Assembly (NCBI GenBank): GCA_947564265.1
Contig: CANOBK010000012.1
Location: forward strand, 1-44,476
Direction: 5' to 3'
Source of the DNA: an uncultured Caryophanales bacterium
GTDB lineage: Bacteria > Bacillota_I > Bacilli_A > RF39 > UBA660
DNA length: 44,476 nt
Below the pieces are notes generated by a model, which saw only the letters and a program-made list of their open reading frames with translations, searched no databases and was not told where the DNA came from. Numbering within the stretch: the first letter of the stretch is position 1; each line of letters opens with the position of its first letter. This document shows, one piece after another, positions 9,349 to 16,660 of the stretch. The position numbers and the translations under genes were made by a program.

Positions 9349-10548
9349 ATGAAAAATAAAAAGTGGATTCCGTATGTTGGAATTGGATTTCTTCTATTTC
9401 TAATAGGTGCTTTTTTTTGTTTATCTTCACTTGATTTCTTTTCAAAAGAAACTACCATTCTTTCTTGGGAAGATTCTCTTATGACAGAAGTTTATTCAAA
9501 AATGAAAGTTTCTGATGTAGTACAAATAGAAGATGGTACATTAGAAGATCAATGGATTGATACCTCTCAGTTAGGAGAAAATAAAGTTTCTTTTACCTAT
9601 CATAATAATCAAGGAAAGAAGAAAAAAAGTGAATTTCCTCTGTTAATAGTAGATACGACGCCACCGCTGATTTGGATTTCTGGTAGTTATACAGTGATTC
9701 GTGGAAATCAAAAAAAACTAGAAGACAATGTACTATGTGGAGATAATTATGATTCGAATCCAGTTTGCAAAATTGAAGGAGAGTATTCATTTGATCAAAT
9801 AGGGGAATATCCTTTAACATATGTAGCAACAGATCAAAGTGGAAATGAAACAAGAGAAGACTTTACTTTGAAAGTGATTGAAAAGGTTGGTTCTTCTTCC
9901 TCTTCTCCAAAAATATCGCTAGAAGAAGTAAAGAATCAGTATCATTCTTCAAATGTTTCGATTGGAATTGATGTATCTAAGTGGCAAGAGTCAATTGATT
10001 GGAAAAAAGTCAAAGAGAGTGGAATTGAATTTGCGATGATACGATTAGGAACTCAGATTGGTCCAAAAGAGGATTCAAGACTAGATGCCTACTTTTTAGA
10101 AAATATAAAGGGTGCCAAAGAAGCAGGAGTTAAAGTCGGTGTTTACTATTACTCCTATGCATCTAGCAAAAAAGAAGCCAGAAATCAAGCAAAATGGGTA
10201 GTAGAACAATTAGAAGACTATGAATTAGACTTGCCGGTGGTTTTTGATTGGGAGTGTTATTCCTTGTTTAATTCGATGGGGATTAGTCTTCATGAACTCA
10301 ATGAAATAGCCAACACATTCTTAAATATGGTTGAAAAATATGGATACCAGCCAATGATGTATGGTAGTAAAAACTACTTAGAGAAAATTTGGACGGGTCT
10401 GAATTCTGATTATGAAACTTGGTTAGCACACTACACAAAAGAGACAGACTATCAAGGGGATTATAAGATTTGGCAATTTACGAGTAACGGATCAGTCCCT
10501 GGAATTTCAACGGCAGTAGATTTAGATTTACTTTACTTGAACCATTAG
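9349..10548 (+). CDS. Membrane-anchored GH25 lysozyme with Ig-like domain
   Basis: A 399-residue cell-wall hydrolase. Residues 4-28 form an N-terminal transmembrane or uncleaved signal segment. Residues about 95-180 are a DUF5011/bacterial Ig-like module (DTTPPLIW ... YVATDQSGNETREDF), followed by a Ser-rich linker. The GH25 barrel runs from 203 to the end: IGIDVSKWQ with D208, and FDWECY with D300 and E302, are the acidic active-site residues of the family. It is predicted to cleave the MurNAc-GlcNAc bond in peptidoglycan. Ribosome site GGGAGGAG sits 7 nt before the ATG. Nearby genes (RNA modification) give no functional hint. Confidence 0.92.
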   Translation: MKNKKWIPYVGIGFLLFLIGAFFCLSSLDFFSKETTILSWEDSLMTEVYSKMKVSDVVQIEDGTLEDQWIDTSQLGENKVSFTYHNNQGKKKKSEFPLLIVDTTPPLIWISGSYTVIRGNQKKLEDNVLCGDNYDSNPVCKIEGEYSFDQIGEYPLTYVATDQSGNETREDFTLKVIEKVGSSSSSPKISLEEVKNQYHSSNVSIGIDVSKWQESIDWKKVKESGIEFAMIRLGTQIGPKEDSRLDAYFLENIKGAKEAGVKVGVYYYSYASSKKEARNQAKWVVEQLEDYELDLPVVFDWECYSLFNSMGISLHELNEIANTFLNMVEKYGYQPMMYGSKNYLEKIWTGLNSDYETWLAHYTKETDYQGDYKIWQFTSNGSVPGISTAVDLDLLYLNH

Positions 10549-10587
10549 TATTGTAGATGGAGGTTCTTCCAAAACTTTGAAAAAGAA

Positions 10588-10616
10588 TTGCATTTTTTCT
10601 ATTTTTTTGTTATGCT
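10588..10616 (+). promoter_or_regulatory. Sigma-A promoter with extended -10
   Basis: TTGCAT (10588-10593), 17-bp spacer, TATGCT (10611-10616), with TG at 10608-10609 completing an extended -10. It lies 31 bp before the start of the Pro/Ala-rich protein gene. Confidence 0.65.
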
Positions 10617-10647
10617 TTTAATAGAATAAAATAAGGGAGATGAAAAT

Positions 10648-11448
10648 ATGATTTTAGCCTTCAGTCTAGATTGGTTTACTACAATACCTGGACTTTTAAT
10701 AACAGTGGGAGTACTTTTATTACTAATTGCCATCATTTTATTTATTGTCGGAAGTAGAAAAGCAAAAAAGAATGCGAAAAAAGCAGAAACTGCTGCATCA
10801 CCTGAAGCAACACCAGCACCTGCTCCTGTTGAACCAACACCTGTAGAGCCAGTACAACCAGTGCAAGCAGAACCAGCAGTAGTGGATCCTGTTGCAGCAA
10901 CAGTAGTGGCAACAGAAGCAATTGCTCCAGTTACTACTCCTACACCAGAGCCAGCACCGATTGAGCCAGTAGCGGTAGAAACAACAGCGACTACGACGGA
11001 ACCAACTCCTATTGAAATGCCTGCAGAAGTAAAAGTAGAAGCAACACCAGTTGTAGAACCACAAGTAATATCTACAGAGGCAATGCCTACTCCAACAATT
11101 GCAACCGCAGATGCCTTAGAAACACCTGATGCAATAAACTTAGATCAAACAATGGTTTCTGTTTATGGTGGGGAAAATCCAATGGAAAAAGTGGAACCAG
11201 TTGCTACCGAAGAAGCAAAACCAATTTATGGTGGTAATGATCCATTAGAAGCTACGCAAAATATTCAACCAGTAGGAGAAGAACATCATGAACCTTATGG
11301 TGGATCACCAGAAGTGGCAGCAGTTACTCCAGAAGTAACACCAGCCCCTACAGTTGCAGAGCCAGTAACGGCAACACCAGAAACAGTAGCAACCGAACCT
11401 CAAGCAGCACCAACAGAATCAACTGATAATAGTACAGAAGAAATATAA
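10648..11448 (+). CDS. Membrane-anchored Pro/Ala/Thr/Glu/Val-rich protein
   Basis: A 266-residue low-complexity protein. Residues 14-35 are a single transmembrane helix (LLITVGVLLLLIAIILFIVG) followed by a basic stop-transfer patch (SRKAKKNAKKAE). The remainder is a disordered tail of EPxPVEP/TPEP-type repeats. Three similar spaced motifs, VYGGENPME, IYGGNDPLE and PYGGSPE, lie at about 174, 192 and 213. The topology suggests an anchor with a long flexible tail, probably cytoplasmic given the short N-terminus and the positive patch after the helix, though wall-spanning is possible. The coding strand's triplet bias is strong and the opposite-strand frame is a shadow. The function is unknown; the YGG motifs could be docking sites. 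Confidence 0.8.
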   Translation: MILAFSLDWFTTIPGLLITVGVLLLLIAIILFIVGSRKAKKNAKKAETAASPEATPAPAPVEPTPVEPVQPVQAEPAVVDPVAATVVATEAIAPVTTPTPEPAPIEPVAVETTATTTEPTPIEMPAEVKVEATPVVEPQVISTEAMPTPTIATADALETPDAINLDQTMVSVYGGENPMEKVEPVATEEAKPIYGGNDPLEATQNIQPVGEEHHEPYGGSPEVAAVTPEVTPAPTVAEPVTATPETVATEPQAAPTESTDNSTEEI

Positions 11449-11474
11449 AAAGACGAGAAAAACGTCTTTTTTTT
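11448..11474 (+). terminator. Rho-independent terminator
   Basis: AAAAGACG (11448-11455) and CGTCTTTT (11463-11470) around a 7-nt loop, followed by more T. It starts at the last base of the preceding stop codon. Confidence 0.85.
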
Positions 11475-11522
11475 AATCACCTATCATATAGTGTAACTAT
11501 AGAAAGGAATGATTATAGTAAT

Positions 11523-11783
11523 ATGGAAACATTAAAAGTTTCAACAAAATCGAATCCAAATAGTGTAGCAGGAGCACTTGCTAACGTATTCCGTGAAAAA
11601 GGAAGTGTCGAAATTCAAGCAGTAGGAGCAGGTGCCTTAAACCAAGCGATTAAAGCAATTGCAATTGCAAGAGGATTTGTTGCACCTTCTGGTAAAAATC
11701 TAGTTTGTATTCCTGCATTTACAGATATTACCATCGATGGGGAAGAAAGAACGGCCATTAAATTAATTGTTGAAGCTATTTAA
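11523..11783 (+). CDS. spoVS: Stage V sporulation protein S
   Basis: An 86-residue protein matching SpoVS along its whole length: METLKVSTKSNPNSVAGALA at the N-terminus and QAVGAGALNQAIKAIAIARG in the middle. This is the small Alba-like fold conserved in spore formers and a few other bacteria. In Bacillus subtilis it acts during spore cortex/coat maturation. It stands alone between two terminators, 75 bp after the upstream gene. The Shine-Dalgarno AAAGGA lies rather far (about 14 nt) from the ATG. Its presence is the main evidence that the organism belongs to a sporulating lineage; SpoVS also occurs in some non-sporulating relatives. Confidence 0.95.
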   Translation: METLKVSTKSNPNSVAGALANVFREKGSVEIQAVGAGALNQAIKAIAIARGFVAPSGKNLVCIPAFTDITIDGEERTAIKLIVEAI

Positions 11784-11799
11784 TAGCTTTTTCTTTTTC
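11773..11799 (+). terminator. Rho-independent terminator after spoVS
   Basis: AAGCTAT (11773-11779) and ATAGCTT (11783-11789) with a tight 3-nt loop that includes the stop codon, followed by a T-rich tract. Confidence 0.75.
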
Positions 11800-11820
11800 A
11801 AAAATTTTCCTTTTTTGCTG

Positions 11821-11849
11821 TTGATTAAAAATAAAAATATGGTTATAAT
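11821..11849 (+). promoter_or_regulatory. Sigma-A promoter of the T-box operon
   Basis: TTGATT (11821-11826), exactly 17 bp, then perfect TATAAT (11844-11849). Transcription would begin around 11856, immediately ahead of the T-box leader. Confidence 0.85.
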
Positions 11850-11855
11850 AGAATT

Positions 11856-12038
11856 AAATCATAAAGGAATCAATAATAATCTTTCTTTGATAGAGAGTTC
11901 GTGGTTGGTGGAAACGAATATAGAAACTTATTTAATCTACTCCTTAGAGGGCTTAATCAGCCTCGGTAAAGCCGTTATCTAAAGTAAGTAAATAAAAGGA
12001 TGGTACCGTGCTTTGCACTCCTTGTGTACCATCTTTTT
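11856..12038 (+). ncRNA. T-box riboswitch leader, serine-type by context
   Basis: The leader contains GAGAG and GGTTGGTGGAAAC (11892-11914) of stem I, closed by TTCGT/ACGAA, then CTACTCCTTAGAGG (from 11937) where TCC (11941-11943) is the likely specifier codon for serine. Two small hairpins follow: GGCT/AGCC and CGG/CCG. The T-box core AAGGATGGTACCGTG (11996-12010) forms the antiterminator: AAGGA/TCCTT and GTG/CAC with a bulged TGGTACC that would pair with the NCCA end of uncharged tRNA. A competing terminator overlaps it. The serS gene two cistrons down supports serine specificity. The core is unmistakable; the specifier assignment was made by eye. Confidence 0.92.
11999..12038 (+). terminator. 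T-box attenuator terminator
   Basis: GATGGTAC (11999-12006) pairs with GTACCATC (12026-12033), followed by TTTTT. It uses the same bases as the antiterminator bulge and so is mutually exclusive with it. Confidence 0.9.
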
Positions 12039-12057
12039 GTCATTTATAGGAGGATGT

Positions 12058-12600
12058 ATGAATCATTTGGAACTATATATTGAAAAAAAAGATTTGCAAA
12101 AGATTCGGGAATGTGAAGATGTATATTTAAAAAGTGCTGTTCTAGTTAGAATCTTATTTAAAGATAGAAAAGATTCTGCTAGACAACCGTACCTAGGACA
12201 TTTAAAACGTGTCTCCGATAAAATGACTACTTTAGAAGGAAAGATTGCTGGATTACTTCATGATTTGGTAGAAGATATTCCGTATATAACTTTTAATGAT
12301 TTATTAGATATTGGAATTCCAGAGAATATTGTTGAAGTGTTAAGACTTGTTACAAAAGAAAAAATAAATAGAAAATTAACAAGGCAAGAAAGACTAATTT
12401 GTTATGGAAAAGAAATTGATAAAATCATTAATAGTGGGAATGATCTTGCGATAGAACTAAAAATAGCAGATATTACAGATAATTACAATCTAGAGAGATT
12501 GGCTCTGTGTTCCCCAGAACTTCAAGATTGGTATGAAGAAAAATATCCACCACAAATGAAAAAATTATTTCAAGCAAGAAAAGTAAATAGATGCGCATAA
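12058..12600 (+). CDS. HD-domain hydrolase, SpoT/MESH1-like (candidate alarmone hydrolase)
   Basis: A 180-residue single-domain protein. It carries the metal and catalytic pattern of (p)ppGpp 3'-pyrophosphohydrolases: H48 (GHLKRVS), H68-D69 and E72-D73 in LLHDLVED, and D138 in LKIADITDN, which corresponds to KLADRLHN in SpoT. EVLRLVTK matches the conserved segment before the last helices. There is no synthetase, TGS or ACT domain, so it would be a small stand-alone hydrolase. Start: ATG at 12058 follows AGGAGG; a TTG at 12013 would lie inside the terminator. It is the first gene behind the serine T-box, 18 bp before serS. Alternative: an HD phosphohydrolase for another nucleotide. The fold is confident, the substrate is inferred. 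Confidence 0.8.
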   Translation: MNHLELYIEKKDLQKIRECEDVYLKSAVLVRILFKDRKDSARQPYLGHLKRVSDKMTTLEGKIAGLLHDLVEDIPYITFNDLLDIGIPENIVEVLRLVTKEKINRKLTRQERLICYGKEIDKIINSGNDLAIELKIADITDNYNLERLALCSPELQDWYEEKYPPQMKKLFQARKVNRCA

Positions 12601-12618
12601 AGAAAGGATGAAGACAAA

Positions 12619-13908
12619 ATGTTAGACATTAAATTTGTAAGAGAGAATAAAGAGGCAGTAAAAGAGAATATTAAAAAGAAATTTCAAGATGAAAAATTAC
12701 CTTTAGTAGAGGAAGTAATTAAAATAGATGAAGAAAAGCGTACGTTTCAAGTAGAAGGAGATAATCTTCGTCAAGAAAGAAACGAAACGAGTAGTGAAAT
12801 TGGTGCTTTGATGCGTGAGGGAAAAAAAGAAGAAGCGGAAGGAAAAAAAGCACGAGTAGTAGAAATCAATAAACGCTTAGAAGAAATCGAGGCAAAGGAG
12901 ACAGAGTTAAGTGCTTCCCTAAAAGAGAAAATGATGATGATTCCACAGATGGTAGATGATTCTGTGCCTATTGGAAAAGATGATAGTGAGAATGTTGAAA
13001 TTGAAAAGTTTGGAGAACCAGTAGTTCCAGATTTTGAAATTCCATATCATGCCGATATTATTATGAAATTAAATGGACTAGACAAAGAAAGCGCTGGTAG
13101 AACGAGTGGAAATGGATTCTATTATTTAATGGGAGATGTTGCAAGACTTTCTACGGCAATGATCAATTATGCGAGAGATTATATGATTGAACAAGGATTT
13201 ATCTATTGTATTCCACCATTTATGATTCGTAGTGATGTAGTAAATGGAGTTATGTCTTTCGCAGAAATGGATGCTATGATGTATAAAATTGAAGGGGAGG
13301 ACTTATTCTTAATCGGAACGAGTGAACATTCTATGATTGGAAAATTTAAAGGACAGATTATGAATCAAGCAGAACTTCCAATCACAATGACTTCTTATTC
13401 TCCATGTTTTAGGAAAGAAGTAGGAGCACATGGAATAGAAGAACGCGGAATTTACCGAGTTCACCAATTCGAAAAACAAGAAATGATTGTTATCTGTGAT
13501 CCAAAAGATAGTATGGATTGGTATAATAAGATGTGGCAATATACAGTAGATATTTTTAGAAATTTAGATATTCCTGTTAGAACACTTGAATGCTGCACAG
13601 GAGATCTTGCAGACCTAAAGGTAAAATCTTGTGATGTGGAAGCATGGAGTCCAAGACAGCAAAAATACTTTGAAGTTGGTTCTTGTTCAACACTAGGAGA
13701 TGCGCAGGCTAGAAGACTTGGAATTCGCATTAAGGGAGAAAATGGTAATTATTTCGCCCACACGCTCAATAACACAGTCCTTGCGTCTACACGCGCCTTG
13801 ATTGCTTTTTTAGAAAATAATGTAAATGAGGATGGTTCTGTCAATATTCCAAAAGCTCTCCAACCTTATATGGGTGGTCTAAAAGTAATTATACCAAAAC
13901 AAAAATAA
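12619..13908 (+). CDS. serS: Seryl-tRNA synthetase, archaeal-like type
   Basis: A 429-residue class II synthetase that charges tRNA-Ser. Residues 1-110 form the coiled-coil tRNA-binding arm (VVEINKRLEEIEAKETELSA). Motif 2 is CFRKEVGAHGIEERGIYRVH and motif 3 runs HTLNNTVLASTRALIAFLEN. The serine/ATP site segment GTSEHSMIGKF and motif 3 differ from the usual bacterial TAEVPLTN and LNGSGLAVGRT and, from memory, look more like archaeal (especially haloarchaeal) SerRS. AAAGGAT precedes the ATG by 9 nt. It is cotranscribed with the HD hydrolase behind a T-box, as expected for an aminoacyl-tRNA synthetase. Confidence 0.96.
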   Translation: MLDIKFVRENKEAVKENIKKKFQDEKLPLVEEVIKIDEEKRTFQVEGDNLRQERNETSSEIGALMREGKKEEAEGKKARVVEINKRLEEIEAKETELSASLKEKMMMIPQMVDDSVPIGKDDSENVEIEKFGEPVVPDFEIPYHADIIMKLNGLDKESAGRTSGNGFYYLMGDVARLSTAMINYARDYMIEQGFIYCIPPFMIRSDVVNGVMSFAEMDAMMYKIEGEDLFLIGTSEHSMIGKFKGQIMNQAELPITMTSYSPCFRKEVGAHGIEERGIYRVHQFEKQEMIVICDPKDSMDWYNKMWQYTVDIFRNLDIPVRTLECCTGDLADLKVKSCDVEAWSPRQQKYFEVGSCSTLGDAQARRLGIRIKGENGNYFAHTLNNTVLASTRALIAFLENNVNEDGSVNIPKALQPYMGGLKVIIPKQK

Positions 13909-13932
13909 TGAAACGAGAAACGAGAGAAAAAC

Positions 13933-14868
13933 ATGACGAGAGAGAAAAGAATAGAACAATTAAAATATGTAGTAGATTCTAGTGAACATGTAAGAATTAA
14001 TGATGATAAGATCTTAGAATATATCAAATTACTAGATTTAAATCATAGTTCTTATTGGTTTGATAAAGAGTGGTTAGAAATTAGTGAAGAGGAATGTATA
14101 CGTATGATGTTCCTCATTGAATCTATGAACTTTTGTTTTTGGAAAGAACCTTATTTTGAAAAAATATTTCTTGGAAAAGAGCATAAAAAATCAACTGCGA
14201 TGTTCTTTTGTATCATCGATAAAATAAAACAAGATGGCAATTTTTTAGATATGTCTCATTTGTTAAATGTGACGAAAGAGGAATTACTAGATATTTTTGG
14301 TGGAAAGAAAGAACTACCTTTCCTAGAAGAAAGATATCGTAATTTCGTAGAAACAGTAACGATAATGAACCAAAAACAAGAGTTATTTTATCAAGAACTA
14401 TACTCAGTTAAAAGTGATGAAGAATTGTTAGATTATATTGTATCAAATTTTCCAAGTTTTAATGATGTAAGTCAATATAAAGGAAAAACTGTTTGCTTTT
14501 ATAAGCGTGCAACTCTCTTAGTTCATGATTTGTTTGAAAATAGTCAAAAAATTCATTCGAATATTAAGACAATTGATCATCTATTAGGATGTGCTGATTA
14601 TGGAATCCCTAGAACATTCAGACATTTTGGAATTTTAGAATATAGTGATGCTTTATCTAAAATGGTAGATAATAGACAATTAATCCCCAAAGATTCTAAT
14701 TATGAAATAGAAATTAGAGCGAATATGCTTTATGCATTAGAGTTAATAAAAGAATCTCTTCAAAAGAATGGAAAACAAATAAATTCGATTCAGTTGGATG
14801 GAATTATTTGGTTAACAGGGAGAAATATTGAAGGAGAACATCACTTAACCAAAACAATTTTTTACTAA
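13933..14868 (+). CDS. Queuosine 5'-phosphate N-glycosylase/hydrolase (DUF2419, Qng1 family)
   Basis: A 311-residue protein of the queuosine-salvage family (human C9orf64/QNG1 type), which releases queuine from queuosine 5'-phosphate. Family landmarks in order are ESMNFCFW, LPFLEERYR, FPSFNDVSQYKGKTVCFYKRA, ADYGIPRTFRHFG, EIEIRANMLYALELIKE and the C-terminal LDGIIWLTGRNIEGEHHLTKTIFY region, split here by the length limit only in my reading. The length matches the family (about 340 in human). It begins 24 bp after serS with no terminator between, so it probably belongs to the T-box operon, which ends at 14906. The ribosome site is weak (GAGAG). Family recognition is from memory of the motif pattern. 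Confidence 0.85.
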   Translation: MTREKRIEQLKYVVDSSEHVRINDDKILEYIKLLDLNHSSYWFDKEWLEISEEECIRMMFLIESMNFCFWKEPYFEKIFLGKEHKKSTAMFFCIIDKIKQDGNFLDMSHLLNVTKEELLDIFGGKKELPFLEERYRNFVETVTIMNQKQELFYQELYSVKSDEELLDYIVSNFPSFNDVSQYKGKTVCFYKRATLLVHDLFENSQKIHSNIKTIDHLLGCADYGIPRTFRHFGILEYSDALSKMVDNRQLIPKDSNYEIEIRANMLYALELIKESLQKNGKQINSIQLDGIIWLTGRNIEGEHHLTKTIFY

Positions 14869-14872
14869 AATC

Positions 14873-14906
14873 AATTTACTAGATTTTTAATTTAGTAAAT
14901 TTTTTT
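14873..14906 (+). terminator. Rho-independent terminator of the T-box operon
   Basis: AATTTACTA (14873-14881) pairs perfectly with TAGTAAATT (14893-14901), followed by a run of T to 14906. Confidence 0.8.
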
Positions 14907-14955
14907 AGTATATATTTTTCTATAAGATATGTTATGATTGAAATAGGTGATATGG

Positions 14956-15915
14956 ATGGAAAGAAAAGTTTTAGTCGTTACAAAAAAACAAAATAATCTT
15001 CTGGATTCCTTGAAATATTTTTTTGATCAAGAAAAAACAGAATACATTGTTTCAGATGATTTTGATTCGATAGAAAAAGATATTACAAATATTATTTATT
15101 TTAACTTAGATGAAAATGATTCACAACTTTCTAGGAAAATAAATCTACCAATCATTGTAATTGAAAGCAAAAAACAAATAATGAAAAACAACTCGAGTAC
15201 AATGAATTATATTATTACTTCTCTACTTCATGATGAAATAAACTATACTGAAGTTCAAAAAGAATATTTATTTAAAAAGGGAATTTATAATATATTTTTA
15301 CAAAAAATTAGTGAGTTACTAGAAAATGTAAATCAATATAATAATATTATTTATGATATTACAGAAATTAAGGTAGCACCTGATAACTGGATTTTTAATT
15401 TCGAATCAATTAGTGAGACTTATCATTGGTTATCGAAAAAGAATCAGTCATTGTCAAATGGCTTTCCTAGAAAAGTAATTAACTTTTATGATGATAAAAT
15501 ATATAATGATTCTGCAAAAGAGATTAATTATTTAACTGAGAAAATTATTGAGATAAAGAATAATATGAAAGTGATTGATTTATTTATCCTAACCAAAGAA
15601 GAATTCCATAAATTAAAGGATAATTATTTTTTTAAATTATTATTGAAACATGTTTCTAATACTTATCATTTATACTTGATTGATAGGGAACAGTTAGAAG
15701 AAAAAGAAAGGGAAATCCTTGAAAAAATGTTAGATGGAATTGTTGTTTATGATGATTGTGTTTATCGTGATACGTATCAGGATGAATTTTCTTTGGGTTA
15801 TGTAGATTGTAATCAAAAAACGATTGATGAGTATAATGAAATTTTTGACTATATGATGAATACTTATGGGTATCCAGTGAATTCGGAGAGTGATGGCAAT
15901 GAATTTTTTAAATAA
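14956..15915 (+). CDS. Unknown protein overlapping an SDR gene
   Basis: A 319-residue soluble protein, rich in Asn, Ile, Lys and Glu, that I cannot assign. The N-terminus (MERKVLVVTKKQNNLLDSLK, then IIYFNLDEND and LPIIVIESKK) alternates strands and helices like a Rossmann/receiver-type fold. The rest has LFILTKEEFHKLKD and YLIDREQLEEKEREILEKML. No transmembrane segment or metal motif is evident. Start: ATG at 14956 with AGGTG 5-9 nt upstream; GTG at 14947 lies within that site. The last 17 bp overlap the SDR gene, suggesting translational coupling. Confidence 0.75.
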   Translation: MERKVLVVTKKQNNLLDSLKYFFDQEKTEYIVSDDFDSIEKDITNIIYFNLDENDSQLSRKINLPIIVIESKKQIMKNNSSTMNYIITSLLHDEINYTEVQKEYLFKKGIYNIFLQKISELLENVNQYNNIIYDITEIKVAPDNWIFNFESISETYHWLSKKNQSLSNGFPRKVINFYDDKIYNDSAKEINYLTEKIIEIKNNMKVIDLFILTKEEFHKLKDNYFFKLLLKHVSNTYHLYLIDREQLEEKEREILEKMLDGIVVYDDCVYRDTYQDEFSLGYVDCNQKTIDEYNEIFDYMMNTYGYPVNSESDGNEFFK

Positions 15916-16645
15916 GGTAGTTTTAGTAACGGGTTCTTCTAGAGGAATTGGAAGAAGTATTGCGGTGAAGTTTGCGAAAGAAGGAGCGAGTGTCATTATC
16001 AATTATAAAAGTGATCAAAAAGCAGCAGAAACCATTACAGAGATTATTTCTAGTTATGGTCATGATTGTATCTGTATTAAGGCAGATGTTTCAAAAGAGA
16101 GTTCTGTAAAGAGTATGGTAGAACAAATTGTTGAAAAATACGGAAGAATTGATGTTCTAGTCAATAATGCAGGAATCGCAATTGATGCAGACTTTAGTGA
16201 AAGGAAAATCAAGGATTGGCACGATACTTTGGATACCAATCTAGTAGGCGTTTATTTAGTATCCAAATATGTGGGAGAATATATGAAGAGACAAGAATAT
16301 GGAAAGATTGTGAATATTTCTTCTACGAATGGGATTGATACGATGTATACTTATAGTATCGACTACGATGCTTCAAAAGCAGCATTAATTAATTTAACAA
16401 AAAATCTAGCGATTGAGTTTTCGCCCTATGTGAATGTGAATGCAGTAGCGCCAGGATGGGTCGATACAGAAATGAATGCTGATTTGTCAAAAGAGTATTT
16501 ACGGGAGGAAAAAGCAAAAATTTTACTACAGAGATTTGCAGAACCAGAAGAAATAGCAGAGGCAGTTTTATTTTTAGCTTCTGACAAAGCAAGATATATT
16601 GATGGAGAAACCATCCGTGTAGATGGTGGAATAAAATTATTATAA
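15899..16645 (+). CDS. Short-chain dehydrogenase/reductase, FabG-like
   Basis: A 248-residue classical SDR. The cofactor motif is VTGSSRGIGRS (TGxxxGIG), with NNAG in VLVNNAGIA, the catalytic Ser in NISSTNGID and Tyr/Lys in DYDASK. VAPGWVDTEM and the C-terminal RVDGG are also typical. It is similar to FabG (3-oxoacyl-ACP reductase), but the unusual SSTNGIDT...SIDYDASKA block is shared with a paralogue at 41543-42286, so both may form a separate subgroup. An Arg after TGSS favours NADP(H). Start: ATG at 15899 with GGAGAG 8 nt upstream; GTG and ATG at 15890 and 15893 overlap that site. The desulfoferrodoxin gene follows by 15 bp. Confidence 0.88.
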   Translation: MNFLNKVVLVTGSSRGIGRSIAVKFAKEGASVIINYKSDQKAAETITEIISSYGHDCICIKADVSKESSVKSMVEQIVEKYGRIDVLVNNAGIAIDADFSERKIKDWHDTLDTNLVGVYLVSKYVGEYMKRQEYGKIVNISSTNGIDTMYTYSIDYDASKAALINLTKNLAIEFSPYVNVNAVAPGWVDTEMNADLSKEYLREEKAKILLQRFAEPEEIAEAVLFLASDKARYIDGETIRVDGGIKLL

Positions 16646-16660
16646 GAAGGAAGTGTTAAT

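Noticed and set aside
10798-11064. Minus-strand frame rich in Cys, Trp, Tyr and Arg
   Set aside because: It is the complement of the repetitive GAA/CCA/GCA codons of the Pro/Ala/Thr-rich protein and has no plausible composition.
12013-12057. TTG-initiated N-terminal extension of the HD hydrolase
   Set aside because: It lies inside the T-box terminator stem and lacks a ribosome site; ATG at 12058 has AGGAGG just upstream.
13908-13984. Start of the queuosine-salvage gene at the ATG overlapping the serS stop (TAATG at 13906-13910)
   Set aside because: It is out of frame with the gene and closes after about 24 codons.
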